A stretch of 64,000 nt of DNA from Haloplanus salinarum (GTDB lineage Archaea > Halobacteriota > Halobacteria > Halobacteriales > Haloferacaceae), in NCBI RefSeq assembly GCF_024498175.1, contig NZ_CP101823.1, forward strand, positions 1,116,001-1,180,000, written 5' to 3'. Of the stretch, positions 25,539 to 33,829 are shown in pieces. The notes under the pieces were generated by a model, which searched no databases, was not told the origin of the DNA, and saw only the letters and a list, made by a program, of their open reading frames with translations. The translations under genes were made by a program, and so were the position numbers. Within the stretch, counting starts at the first letter, position 1, and the number at the start of each line of letters is the position of its first letter.

Positions 25539-26617
25539 GGTTCGCCCTCGTTGGTTCCCTGTGGCGTCGTGGGGTGCTCGTCACGCCGTTCCGAGCGGTA
25601 TCGTTCCCGCTTTTGGAGTTCGTCGGCCGCGAGCTCGGTCATCTCCGAACTGCGGATACACGCCACGCGGTGGGTCGGATCGTCCTCGACCGATTCTTGC
25701 GGCGGTGCGCCCGCACGACACTCCTCGACGCTCCAGGGGCACCGGTCGGCGAACGTGCAGTGATCGACCGCCGCTCGCAACTGGGGTGGTGTCCCCTCGA
25801 TGACACTCAACTCGCTGTCTGGATCGCGGATGTCCGGGAACGCCTGCTGGAGGAGGATCGTGTAGGGGTGCCGGGGTTCGAGAAAGATATCCACCGTCTC
25901 GCCGGTCTCCGCGACCTGGCCCCCGTGCATCACTGCGATCGATTGGCAGTTCTCGAACACGACGGAGATGTCGTGGGTGATCAGCAGCATGCTGATGTCC
26001 CAATCGTCGCGCAACTCGTTGAGATGCTTGAGGATCTGGTCCTGCATGATCACGTCGAGCGCCGTCGTCGGCTCGTCCGCGATGATCAGCGACGGTTTCA
26101 ACAGGAGCGACATCGCGATGAGGGCCCGCTGTTGCATCCCGCCGGAGAACTGGTGGGGGTAGTCGTGGATGCGACTCTCGGGCAACCCGACGACCTCGAA
26201 GAGTTCCTCGAAGTGATCGAGCACCTCCGTTTCGGTCATCGACGTGTGGGCCTGGGCGATCTGAACCGCCTGGTCGCTCACGCGGGTGAGCGGATCGAGG
26301 CTGTTCATCGACGCCTGTGGGATGAGCGCGACTTCCTCCCACCGAACGGATCCGTTGAACTCCGCCTCGGAGTAGTCCTGAACCTCCTCGCCGTGGATCT
26401 TGATCGTCCCCGAAGTGATCTCACCGTTCTCGTCCAGACCGCCGATGATCGACTTCGCGATCGTGCTCTTCCCACAGCCGCTCTCCCCGACCAACCCGAA
26501 GTACTCGTTTTCGTCGATGGAAAACGACGCGTCCGTGACGGCGTGGACGTCGCCTTCGCCCTCTTCGGTTCGGTACGTGATCGTCAGGTCTTCGATTTCG
26601 AGAACTGGTTCCGTCAT
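25535..26617 (-). CDS. Peptide-type ABC ATP-binding protein (DppD-like)
   Basis: 360 aa from ATG 26617 (MTEPVLEIEDLTITY); an in-frame extension to 26647 would overlap the upstream permease and is rejected. Walker A GESGCGKSTIAKS, signature FSGGMQQRALIAMSL, Walker B LIIADEPTTALDV. The C-terminal cysteine-containing OppD-like domain (CTFADRCPWSVEECRAG, VACIRSS) is present. It begins 4 bases after the permease stop. Confidence 0.92.
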   Translation of the reverse strand: MTEPVLEIEDLTITYRTEEGEGDVHAVTDASFSIDENEYFGLVGESGCGKSTIAKSIIGGLDENGEITSGTIKIHGEEVQDYSEAEFNGSVRWEEVALIPQASMNSLDPLTRVSDQAVQIAQAHTSMTETEVLDHFEELFEVVGLPESRIHDYPHQFSGGMQQRALIAMSLLLKPSLIIADEPTTALDVIMQDQILKHLNELRDDWDISMLLITHDISVVFENCQSIAVMHGGQVAETGETVDIFLEPRHPYTILLQQAFPDIRDPDSELSVIEGTPPQLRAAVDHCTFADRCPWSVEECRAGAPPQESVEDDPTHRVACIRSSEMTELAADELQKRERYRSERRDEHPTTPQGTNEGEP

Positions 26618-26621
26618 GATG

Positions 26622-27554
26622 TTAGCCGAGTTCCGCGTCTTGCCCACCCGTCGCTTCGTAGCCTCGTCCGATGAGATACACCGAGAGCACCGTTATCGAG
26701 ATCATGGCTCCCGGGGAGAGCGTCCACCACCACGCCTCCGAGGCCAACCCGGAGTCGTAGGCGTTCCGTATCATCGTCCCCCACGCCGGGAGGAACGGAT
26801 CGGTCATCCCCAGAAACGCGAGTCCCGCCTGCTTGAGGATCGCGAGGCCGATACCCATCGCGAAAAACAGGGCGGCCATACTCGCGACGTTGGGGATGAT
26901 GTGTTTCGCGATGATGCGTGGCGTACTCGCACCGCTCGTCTTGGCCGCCATGATGTACTGTCGCTCCTTGAGCTGGAGCACCTGTGATCGGAGGATGCGG
27001 GCGATGGCCCGCCACAGGATGAGTCCGATCACCAGAATGGCCGTATAGAACCCCGTCTCGAAGAAGGTCAACAGGACGATCGCGAACGGAATGAAGGGAA
27101 TGCCGTAGACGAAGTCGGTGAATCGCATCAGCGCGCTCTCGACCACACCCCCGACGTACCCGGCGGTGATGCCGACCGTGGCACCGATGGTGAGCATGGT
27201 TCCGCCACCGAGGAGGCCGATGATCACCGTGGGACGTGCTCCGTAGAGGACCCGCGAGAGGACGTCCTTGCCGCGCTCCGTGGTCCCCAACGGATGTGAC
27301 ACCGAGGGTGATTCGAGTCGTTCCAGCTCCCCGCTTTCGTCGTACTGCTGGGCGTCGTAGTCGTACGGGGCCACCATCGGACCGAAGATACCCAGAAGCA
27401 GGACGAACACCGCGACGAAAAACGCCACCTTCGTGATCCGTTCCGAGAGGAGTTCCCCGATCCCGGCACGAAAGTTCCGCACCAGGTAGTGATCGCGTAC
27501 CTTCCGTAGGGAGCTCGATCGGCCCAATCGGCGCAGCGAGTCGACGTACTTCAT
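26622..27554 (-). CDS. Peptide/nickel-type ABC permease (DppC-like)
   Basis: 310-aa permease, first gene of the minus-strand operon. N-terminal helix after SERITKVAFFVAVFVLLLGIFGPMVAPYD, the family motif HPLGTTERGKDVLSRVLYGARPTVIIG at about 85-112 and the coupling region ARILRSQVLQLKERQYIMAAKTSGAS. Gene order C-D-F-B with the binding protein separate is unlike the usual A-B-C-D-F. The 280 bases upstream (27555-27834) should hold its promoter; a minus-strand AT-rich ATATACTGGG lies near 27640. Confidence 0.9.
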   Translation of the reverse strand: MKYVDSLRRLGRSSSLRKVRDHYLVRNFRAGIGELLSERITKVAFFVAVFVLLLGIFGPMVAPYDYDAQQYDESGELERLESPSVSHPLGTTERGKDVLSRVLYGARPTVIIGLLGGGTMLTIGATVGITAGYVGGVVESALMRFTDFVYGIPFIPFAIVLLTFFETGFYTAILVIGLILWRAIARILRSQVLQLKERQYIMAAKTSGASTPRIIAKHIIPNVASMAALFFAMGIGLAILKQAGLAFLGMTDPFLPAWGTMIRNAYDSGLASEAWWWTLSPGAMISITVLSVYLIGRGYEATGGQDAELG

Positions 27555-27834
27555 ATCGGAGATCCCTCGCCTCGTTCGGGGAGATATTGGGAGACCATCT
27601 CGTGGTAACCGAGCCCAGAGAGTACATTAACGATTGGCCCCAGTATATTGGATCGCACGCCGGGACGCCATCGGGCCGGCACTCGCCGTCGAGGAGGTGG
27701 ACGGCGCTCGGGGTTCGGTTCGCGCTCCGAGCCGCCGTCCCGGTGTCTCAAGGCCCGTCGGTCACGACCGGAGTCGGCGGACGACCCCGCGGTTTCCCGT
27801 GATCGTCGCCACCCCGAGTGGAACGCTCCGGGGC
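27555..27834. other. 280-bp intergenic region upstream of the permease operon
   Basis: No gene seen. An AT-rich segment about 27625-27650 (TACATTAACGATT and CAGTATATTGG on the plus strand) is the only promoter-like part and could serve the minus-strand transporter operon, implying an 80-nt leader. Confidence 0.35.
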
Positions 27835-28494
27835 TCACCCGTCGGCGATGATCTCCAGCTCGGAGCGAAACGCCGCCCGGTTGTCGATCCCGACGATCCG
27901 CGAGTCCGGCCGCCCGTCGGCACAGAAGATCACTGTCGGCACGACGGCGACCTGATAGCGGTCCCCGACAGCCGCGTGGCAGTCCTCGCTACAGACGGCC
28001 GCCAGTGCGACGTCGTCGGGGATCGCGCCGTTCGCTCGCAACGTCTCGAACGTCGTCCGGACCGAATCACAGGGATCACAGTCGTATCCCCAGAAGTAGA
28101 GGACTGCGGTCGGATTGCTGGCGAGGAACGCACCGACCTCCTCACCGCGGAGGGCGGTGAATCCCTCCGGAGCCCCGTCCGTGGCGGGGGAACGTTCGAC
28201 CCGCCTCACCGCGATGGCCGCGGCGGCCGTCGCATCCGTCGACAGGTCGGTCATCCGGCCGATCGCCGATGCGGTCGCGAGGAGGTGACGCTCCGCAGTC
28301 TCGGCGTCCGTGTCGGATTCCACGCCGGCACAGGCCGCCACGAGTTGCTCGTCGATCGGATCGTTCCCTGCCGCCAGCTCCGTCCGGACGGCGCTGCGCC
28401 GTTCGTGAAAGGGCTCCGTCAGTTCGATCGAACCGCCGTCGTCCTCGACGATTCCCGATCTTCGAAGCGCACCCAACAGTCTCTCTGGTTCCAT
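27835..28494 (-). CDS. Thioredoxin-fold protein with helical N-terminal extension
   Basis: 219 aa from ATG 28494 (an upstream ATG at 28521 is possible). The C-terminal 100 residues are a thioredoxin domain: FWGYDCDPCDSVR with redox pair C139/C142 and cis-proline P186 in VAVVPTVIF. A second cysteine pair C168/C172 (VCSEDCH) is unusual. The first 110 residues are a helical Ala-rich domain (AERHLLATASAIGRMTDLS) of unknown role. It is transcribed alone, divergent from mutY. Confidence 0.8.
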   Translation of the reverse strand: MEPERLLGALRRSGIVEDDGGSIELTEPFHERRSAVRTELAAGNDPIDEQLVAACAGVESDTDAETAERHLLATASAIGRMTDLSTDATAAAAIAVRRVERSPATDGAPEGFTALRGEEVGAFLASNPTAVLYFWGYDCDPCDSVRTTFETLRANGAIPDDVALAAVCSEDCHAAVGDRYQVAVVPTVIFCADGRPDSRIVGIDNRAAFRSELEIIADG

Positions 28495-28643
28495 GAACGT
28501 TATTCGAAATTTCGTTCGCATATGTAAATCTTTCCCGCATTCGTGTGGCTGATTCCGGTAGTCGAATGACCGGGCCGTTCGTCGACGGTGTCTCGGAGGG
28601 AGGAACCAGCACGCCTAAGCAACCGCACCGCCACCGTCCGACG

Positions 28644-29561
28644 ATGAGCGAGGACGTCGTCCCCGCGGACAGTGAGCTGGAGGCCGTCCGCTCGGCGCTC
28701 GTCGAGTGGTACGAGACGGACCACCGCGAGTTCCCCTGGCGGCGGACGACCGATCCCTACGAGATCCTCGTCTCCGAGGTGATGAGCCAGCAGACCCAAC
28801 TCGACCGCGTCGTCGACGCCTGGGCGGCCTTCCTCGATCGCTGGCCGACCGTCGACGACTTGGCGTCCGCCGACCGGAGCGAGGTGGTCGCGTTCTGGTC
28901 CGACCAGCGGCTGGGCTACAACAACCGCGCGCGGTACCTTCACGAGGCGGCCGGACAGATCGTCGACGAGTTCGACGGCGAGTGGCCCGAGCGCCCCGCG
29001 GATCTTGAGGCGCTGATGGGTGTCGGCCCCTACACGGCCAACGCCGTGGCGAGTTTCGCGTTCGACGCCGGCGACGCCGTCGTCGACACCAACGTCAAGC
29101 GGGTGCTCTACCGCGCGTTCGGTGTCGAGGACGACGACGAAGAGTTCGATCGGGTCGCGAGCGAACTGATGCCCGCCGGCGAGTCACGGGTCTGGAACAA
29201 CGCCATCATGGAACTCGGCGGCGTCGCCTGTGGGAAGACGCCGAAGTGCGACGCGGCCGGCTGTCCCTGGCGGCGCTGGTGTCACGCCTACGAGACGGGG
29301 GATTTCACCGCGCCCGACGTGCCGACACAGCCGAGTTTCGAGGGGAGCCGACGGCAGAAACGCGGCCGGGTCGTCGCGGCCCTCTCGGATCGCGAGGCGA
29401 TGCCGCTGGACGAACTCGGCCCGAAGGTGCGCGTCGACTACGCGCCCGACGGCGAACACGGCCGGGAGTGGCTCCGGGAGTTGCTCGCCGACCTCGACGA
29501 CGACGGCCTCGTCGCGGTCGAGCGGCGGGACGGCGAGGAAGTCGCCCGACTCCGGGAGTGA
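28644..29561 (+). CDS. mutY: A/G-specific adenine glycosylase MutY
   Basis: 305-aa HhH-GPD glycosylase that removes adenine opposite 8-oxoG. Start ATG 28644 (MSEDVV); the upstream frame to 28545 is non-homologous. EVMSQQTQLDRV (Gln, MutY type), the hairpin-helix-hairpin LMGVGPYTANAVASFAF, the catalytic aspartate in VVDTNVKRVLYRAF. The Fe-S cysteines CGKTPKCDAAGCPWRRWC have spacing 5-4-5 instead of 6-2-5. The usual C-terminal NUDIX-like domain is replaced by about 80 residues that look like a small winged helix (RGRVVAALSDREAMPLDEL). Confidence 0.9.
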   Translation: MSEDVVPADSELEAVRSALVEWYETDHREFPWRRTTDPYEILVSEVMSQQTQLDRVVDAWAAFLDRWPTVDDLASADRSEVVAFWSDQRLGYNNRARYLHEAAGQIVDEFDGEWPERPADLEALMGVGPYTANAVASFAFDAGDAVVDTNVKRVLYRAFGVEDDDEEFDRVASELMPAGESRVWNNAIMELGGVACGKTPKCDAAGCPWRRWCHAYETGDFTAPDVPTQPSFEGSRRQKRGRVVAALSDREAMPLDELGPKVRVDYAPDGEHGREWLRELLADLDDDGLVAVERRDGEEVARLRE

Positions 29562-29720
29562 CACTGCCGTCCCCCGACCCCCCAACCGGCGGACGTCCCC
29601 GAGGCACCGACACGTAACCTCGACCGGATGCGCGGGCAGACGCCCAAGGGCGTGACGGTCGACCCCGCGACGGAACCGCGCTCGACCTGTGTCGACGCAC
29701 CGGCCGTGCCACGCCGAATC

Positions 29721-30509
29721 TCACCGCTCGGGCGAGGGGTAGTTCCCCCGACCGACCTCGGTGGTTCCGTTGGCGGCCGTCCAACCGTCCTGCGGTCCGC
29801 TGGCGTCGAACCCCACCCGGTCCGTGTAACTGTTCCCGGTCCATCCCCCGGCGAACCACTCGTTCGCCCCCACGACCACGACGCTTCCGGAGACGGTCGC
29901 GTTCCGGTCCGTGTCGTAAGAGAGGTACACCGGGGCGTCGTATGCGAAACAGGTCGCCTGGTCCCGGTCCGGCAACGAACACGTCGTCAACGCCCGTGTC
30001 ACCGCACCGTCCTCGTAGAACGTCGGCGCTTGCCCGACGGGCGTCCGGGTCTCGATCGGGTAGGGAGCCGATCGGGTGACGCTCACGCTCACCGTTCGCC
30101 GGGTACGTCGCACGTGGTCGGGGTTCGAGGGATCGTACTCGGCCTCGCTGATCTCCTCGATCCGGCCCACGCCGTCGGTCTCGACGTGGCGGTAGTAGCG
30201 CGTCTCGACGGGGAACTCCGTCGCGGTGAGTTCCAGCATCGGTCCGTATTGCGTCTCGACGACCGTCGCGTCGAAAACGCCCTCGACCGTGCCGTTCGGC
30301 GCGACGACGTCCGCGTCGTACGTCGCCTCACCGTCCGTCTGCGGGACGGGAACACGGATCGTCACGTCTTCCAGCGTCGCCGTGGCATCGACACCCACAC
30401 TGTAGTCGTAGCGACTGGTGTAGCTGTCGGGGGTCGGCCCGAGGAACGAGCAGCCGGCGGTGAGGGTGAGAGCGGCGAGCAGGAGCGCGAGGACGAACCG
30501 TCGGGACAT
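29721..30509 (-). CDS. Predicted secreted lipoprotein
   Basis: 262 aa from ATG 30509 (MSRRFVLALLLAALTLTAGC, lipobox LTAGC). The mature part is beta-rich with no recognised domain: YSVGVDATATLEDVTIRVPVP, tandem Thr/Asp loops, and a C-terminal VVVVGANEWFAGGWTGNSYTDRVGFDASG. Two cysteines (TTCSLPDRDQATCF) could form a disulfide. Probably anchored to the outer face of the membrane. Converges with mutY. Confidence 0.75.
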   Translation of the reverse strand: MSRRFVLALLLAALTLTAGCSFLGPTPDSYTSRYDYSVGVDATATLEDVTIRVPVPQTDGEATYDADVVAPNGTVEGVFDATVVETQYGPMLELTATEFPVETRYYRHVETDGVGRIEEISEAEYDPSNPDHVRRTRRTVSVSVTRSAPYPIETRTPVGQAPTFYEDGAVTRALTTCSLPDRDQATCFAYDAPVYLSYDTDRNATVSGSVVVVGANEWFAGGWTGNSYTDRVGFDASGPQDGWTAANGTTEVGRGNYPSPER

Positions 30510-30647
30510 GGCGAGTGAGTGGTGGTCGTCGGTGACGGGCGGGCAAAACGGTACCGGGGCGGGCACACCGGCGAGTAGCCGCGAGACGGCGACCCGAAGC
30601 CGGGCCGAGGGGAACGCACTTCACCCCGGCCGCCGACCACCGATCCG

Positions 30648-31079
30648 ATGACGGTCTTCCTGGACGATATCGACCGCTGGGACGGCGAGTCGTACGGCAC
30701 CTACGAGGTCACCGAGGCCGAGATCCTCGAGTTCGCCGAGCGATACGATCCGCAGTGGTTCCACACCGACCCCGACCGTGCGGCCGGCTCCATGTACGGG
30801 AACCTGATCGCCAGCGGGTGGCACACCGGCGCGATGTCGATGCGGCTGTTCGTCGACGGCTTCCTCGCCGAGACGGCGACCGTCGGCGCGAAGGGGTTGG
30901 ATCGACTCCGCTGGCCCGCGCCGGTGGTCCCGGGGGACGAACTCACGGTCCACTCGTCGATCCACGGCGTCGACGAGGAGACCGACGAGTACGGGGTGGT
31001 CCGCTGGGGCGTCGAAACGACCGCCGGGACGAAGACGGTCCTCGCCATCGAGGCGCTCGTTCTCGTCTCGAAGGCGTAG
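30648..31079 (+). CDS. MaoC-type hydratase (hot-dog fold)
   Basis: 143 aa. MaoC-dehydratase pattern: YEVTEAEILEFAERYDPQWFHTDPDRA with the catalytic Asp and His (about 37-42), then NLIASGWHTGAMSMRL and ALVLVSKA at the end. Family members hydrate (R)- or (S)-enoyl-CoA in beta-oxidation, PHA metabolism or the mesaconyl-CoA pathway. No neighbour specifies the substrate. Confidence 0.85.
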   Translation: MTVFLDDIDRWDGESYGTYEVTEAEILEFAERYDPQWFHTDPDRAAGSMYGNLIASGWHTGAMSMRLFVDGFLAETATVGAKGLDRLRWPAPVVPGDELTVHSSIHGVDEETDEYGVVRWGVETTAGTKTVLAIEALVLVSKA

Positions 31080-31148
31080 TCTCGGGTTCCCCGCGACGAC
31101 GACCGGAGCCCTCGAATCGGCGGCGGTACGGGCCCGCCACCCGGCCGG

Positions 31149-31916
31149 TCACCACCGATCGGGTTCGTCGTACTCCGCGAGGAGTTCCCGTCGGTGACGC
31201 AACTGACCGCTCGCGCGCCGCAACACCCCGAGCAGCGTGTGGATCTCCCGATCCGTGGGATGCGCACGGCCGACCAGTCGCCGAACCAGCCGCTGGGTCT
31301 TGTCGCGTTTGACCTCCTTGTAGCCGCTCTCGTCCAGGAACTCCGCGACGAAGTCGTGGAACCGCTCGACGTCGGACTCGTCGGCCCGCTCGCGCTCCAC
31401 GTCCGGAAGCTGGGTCTCCTCGACGGTCAGCTCCCGGAGTTCGTAGAGGAGGATCGTCGCCGCCTGTCCGAGGTTCAGGACGGGGTACTCCGAACTCGCC
31501 GGGATCGAACACACCTCGTCGAGGCGTCCGAGTTCCTCGTTGTCCAGGCCGCGGCCCTCGCGGCCGAACACCAGCGCGGTCGGCGCGTCGACGGTCCGCA
31601 GGCTCTCGGCGAGTTCCCGCGGCGTCTTGAACGGGAACCGAACGTGTCGGCGGCTGTCCTCGCCGGTGATCGCCGTACAGCCGACGGTGTGGTACCGCTC
31701 GACCACCTCGTCGAGGGTCATCTCCTCGGCGTTCGGGAGCACGTCCTCGCGGGCGTGGCCGGCGAACCCGTACGCCTCCCCGTCCGGGTCGAGTTCCGGC
31801 GGGTTCACCAGTTTCAGCTCCGTCAGCCCGAAGTTCTTCATCGCGCGGGCGATGGTGCCGACGTTCCCCGGCGTCTCGGCGTCGACGACCACCACCACCG
31901 GTCGCCGTCGACTCAT
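31149..31916 (-). CDS. trmJ: SPOUT tRNA 2'-O-methyltransferase, TrmJ-like
   Basis: 255 aa from ATG 31916. SPOUT knot motifs: VVDAETPGNVGTIARAMKNFG at the N-terminus, VFGREGRGLDNEEL in the middle, and IPASSEYPVLNLGQAATI at the SAM-binding knot. The C-terminal 100 residues are a charged helical domain as in TrmJ. Expected to methylate position 32 of tRNA. Overlaps the stop of the upstream gene (ATGA). Confidence 0.88.
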   Translation of the reverse strand: MSRRRPVVVVVDAETPGNVGTIARAMKNFGLTELKLVNPPELDPDGEAYGFAGHAREDVLPNAEEMTLDEVVERYHTVGCTAITGEDSRRHVRFPFKTPRELAESLRTVDAPTALVFGREGRGLDNEELGRLDEVCSIPASSEYPVLNLGQAATILLYELRELTVEETQLPDVERERADESDVERFHDFVAEFLDESGYKEVKRDKTQRLVRRLVGRAHPTDREIHTLLGVLRRASGQLRHRRELLAEYDEPDRW

Positions 31917-32485
31917 CGCGACGGGTAATCGGCGCCGAGGTCGACGTCGTCGAGGTCGAGGTCCGCGTCGTCCGCGTCGCCGTCGGCATCGTCCTCGCGC
32001 AGGTCGATCTTCCGGCCGTCGAACTCCTCGTTGAGCCGTCGGTTGATCTCCTCGGGATCGGGGGGCGAGGGGAGAGCCTCGCTGTCGGTCTCGACGTGTT
32101 CGAGGCCGCCGTAGCCATCGGGCGCCCGCCCGCCGCCGTGGAACCACTCGTGGAACTCGTCGCGGAAGGTCGGCTCGCCGCGGTGGGTCTTCCCGCCGGC
32201 CTCCCGGTACCAGTAGAGGAAGTCGGCCTCGTGGTCCGCACAGAGGAGGACCTCCTCGCCGGGTTCGCCGTAGACGATGGCCGCGGGGGTACACCGCGAG
32301 ACGTTCTCCTCGCCGTGGACCAGATAGCAGGCGTCACAGGGCTCGTCGACGAGTCGGGTGAGTCGGACGAGCCGGTCGCGGGTGTCCGGCGGCATCTCGT
32401 CGAGGGGTTTGAACTCCCCCTCGTCGGTGAACACGTCGGACTCCTCGAAGCGCCAGCCGCGAAGCCCGATACTGACCTTTGCCAT
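31913..32485 (-). CDS. Conserved haloarchaeal protein with Zn-binding cysteines
   Basis: 190 aa from ATG 32485 (MAKVSIGLRGW). Residues 50-85 hold CDACYLVHGEENVSRC and LLCADHEADF, a likely C-x2-C...C...C-x2-H zinc site. The rest is helical with a very acidic, Asp-rich C-terminal tail. It precedes trmJ with a 4-base overlap, so a role in tRNA metabolism is possible, but I do not recognise it. Confidence 0.72.
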   Translation of the reverse strand: MAKVSIGLRGWRFEESDVFTDEGEFKPLDEMPPDTRDRLVRLTRLVDEPCDACYLVHGEENVSRCTPAAIVYGEPGEEVLLCADHEADFLYWYREAGGKTHRGEPTFRDEFHEWFHGGGRAPDGYGGLEHVETDSEALPSPPDPEEINRRLNEEFDGRKIDLREDDADGDADDADLDLDDVDLGADYPSR

Positions 32486-32574
32486 CGGTCGGGGGTAGCG
32501 CTCCGGGAAATAAAAAGAGCGCGTCTCGGTGGTCCGACCGGTCCGCATATGGTGATCGGGTCCCGAGGGGGCCC

Positions 32575-33723
32575 ATGCGAAACGTGGACGCCGCGGGCCT
32601 CGGCATCGGCGACGACTACCCACCGCGACTCATGGGCGTGTTGAACGTCAGCCGGGAGTCGCCCTACGAGCCGAGCGTCTTCGACGACGCCAGCGAGGCG
32701 GCCGCGTACGTCGACGAGGAACTCATCGACGAGGGGGCGGACATCGTCGACGTCGGGCTCGAATCCGCGAACAAGCGCTTCGAGGTGCTCTCCGCCGAGG
32801 AGGAACTCGACCGCCTCGACACCGCCGTCGACGCCATGGAGAGCGTCTCCGGCGACGCCGTCTTCTCCATCGAGACGCGCTACCACGAGGTGGCGGAGGC
32901 GGCCCTCGACGCCGGCTTCGACATGGTGAACGACATCTGTGGCTTCGCCGACCCCGCGATGCCACGGGTCTGTGCCGAACGCGACGTGGCGGTCGTGAAG
33001 ATGGCCAGCCCGCCGGATCTGGAACGCCCGGGGGCCGTCGAGTCGGTCGACGACATCTACGACGCCCTGCGACGGGAGGGGCTCACCGACAAGACGGTCG
33101 TCGACCCCGCGTTCGGCGGCTGGAGCGAGGAGAAGACGCTCGAAGACGACCGCCAGACGTTCCACCGACTCCGGGAGTTCCGCGCCCTCGACCGTCCGAT
33201 CCTCGTCTCGATCAACCGCAAGAACTTCCTCCGTGACCTCGCCGGCCGTTCGACCGAGGAAGCGCTGCCCGTGAGCCTCGCCGCCACCGCGATGGCCGTC
33301 GAGCGCGGCGCCCACGTCATCCGCACCCACGACGTCGCCGAGACACGCGACGCCGCGGTCGTGGGCGACGCCTTCGCCCGGGACCGGGTCCGGGCGACCG
33401 ACGGCGACGTGACCGTCGAAGAACTCGACGTGACGACCGATCGGGAGCTCCGGCGACACCTCGACCGTCTCGACGCCGACGGAACGGACGCCCGGCGGGG
33501 GACGGTCCGGGTCTTCGAACTCGGGGGGCTCTCCCCGGCCGAGCGCGACGCCCTGACGTCCGCCGCGACGGGGACCGGTGCCGCCGTCGCCGGGTCTCCG
33601 GACGACGACCATCGGCTCCTCGTCGGGACACGGGCGGACCTCGCGGCCGTCGTCGACGCCGCGACCGGCCGGACGGCGGCGCTGGACCGGGCGCTCGACG
33701 CCGTCGGCGCCGCTTCGGACTAA
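32575..33723 (+). CDS. Dihydropteroate synthase (archaeal FolP-like) with extra C-terminal domain
   Basis: 382 aa from ATG 32575. TIM-barrel DHPS motifs: MGVLNVSRESPYEPSVF (about 22-38, in place of MGILNVTPDSFSDGG), ADIVDVGLESAN, FDMVNDICGFADPAM, LVSINRKNFL (SRK-like) and the final IRTHDVAETRDAAV. About 110 extra residues follow the barrel (from about 275), with no recognised fold. Makes dihydropteroate in folate/tetrahydromethanopterin synthesis. Downstream is mptE, which supports pterin biosynthesis. Confidence 0.85.
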   Translation: MRNVDAAGLGIGDDYPPRLMGVLNVSRESPYEPSVFDDASEAAAYVDEELIDEGADIVDVGLESANKRFEVLSAEEELDRLDTAVDAMESVSGDAVFSIETRYHEVAEAALDAGFDMVNDICGFADPAMPRVCAERDVAVVKMASPPDLERPGAVESVDDIYDALRREGLTDKTVVDPAFGGWSEEKTLEDDRQTFHRLREFRALDRPILVSINRKNFLRDLAGRSTEEALPVSLAATAMAVERGAHVIRTHDVAETRDAAVVGDAFARDRVRATDGDVTVEELDVTTDRELRRHLDRLDADGTDARRGTVRVFELGGLSPAERDALTSAATGTGAAVAGSPDDDHRLLVGTRADLAAVVDAATGRTAALDRALDAVGAASD

Positions 33724-33733
33724 GAGAAAGCTT

Positions 33734-33829
33734 ATGCCACACGATTCGAAAACGGGACCGTGGAAGCCGGGACGACACGCAGGTAGGGGTACTTGGTGTC
33801 GATCCGGCTACTGTGACCTTATTATCTAA
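33734..33829 (+). CDS. 31-aa reading frame coupled to mptE
   Basis: A short frame starting MPHDSKTGPWKPGRHAGRG in the 105-base gap between folP and mptE; its TAA stop overlaps the mptE ATG (TAATG). The peptide is basic with two cysteines. Coding status is unproven; it could be a translated leader that couples mptE, or chance. Confidence 0.28.
   Translation: MPHDSKTGPWKPGRHAGRGTWCRSGYCDLII

Noticed and set aside
30943-33612. Minus-strand frame of almost 900 codons across trmJ and folP
   Set aside because: Overlaps well-supported genes in other frames; Arg/Pro/Ser-rich with no motif.
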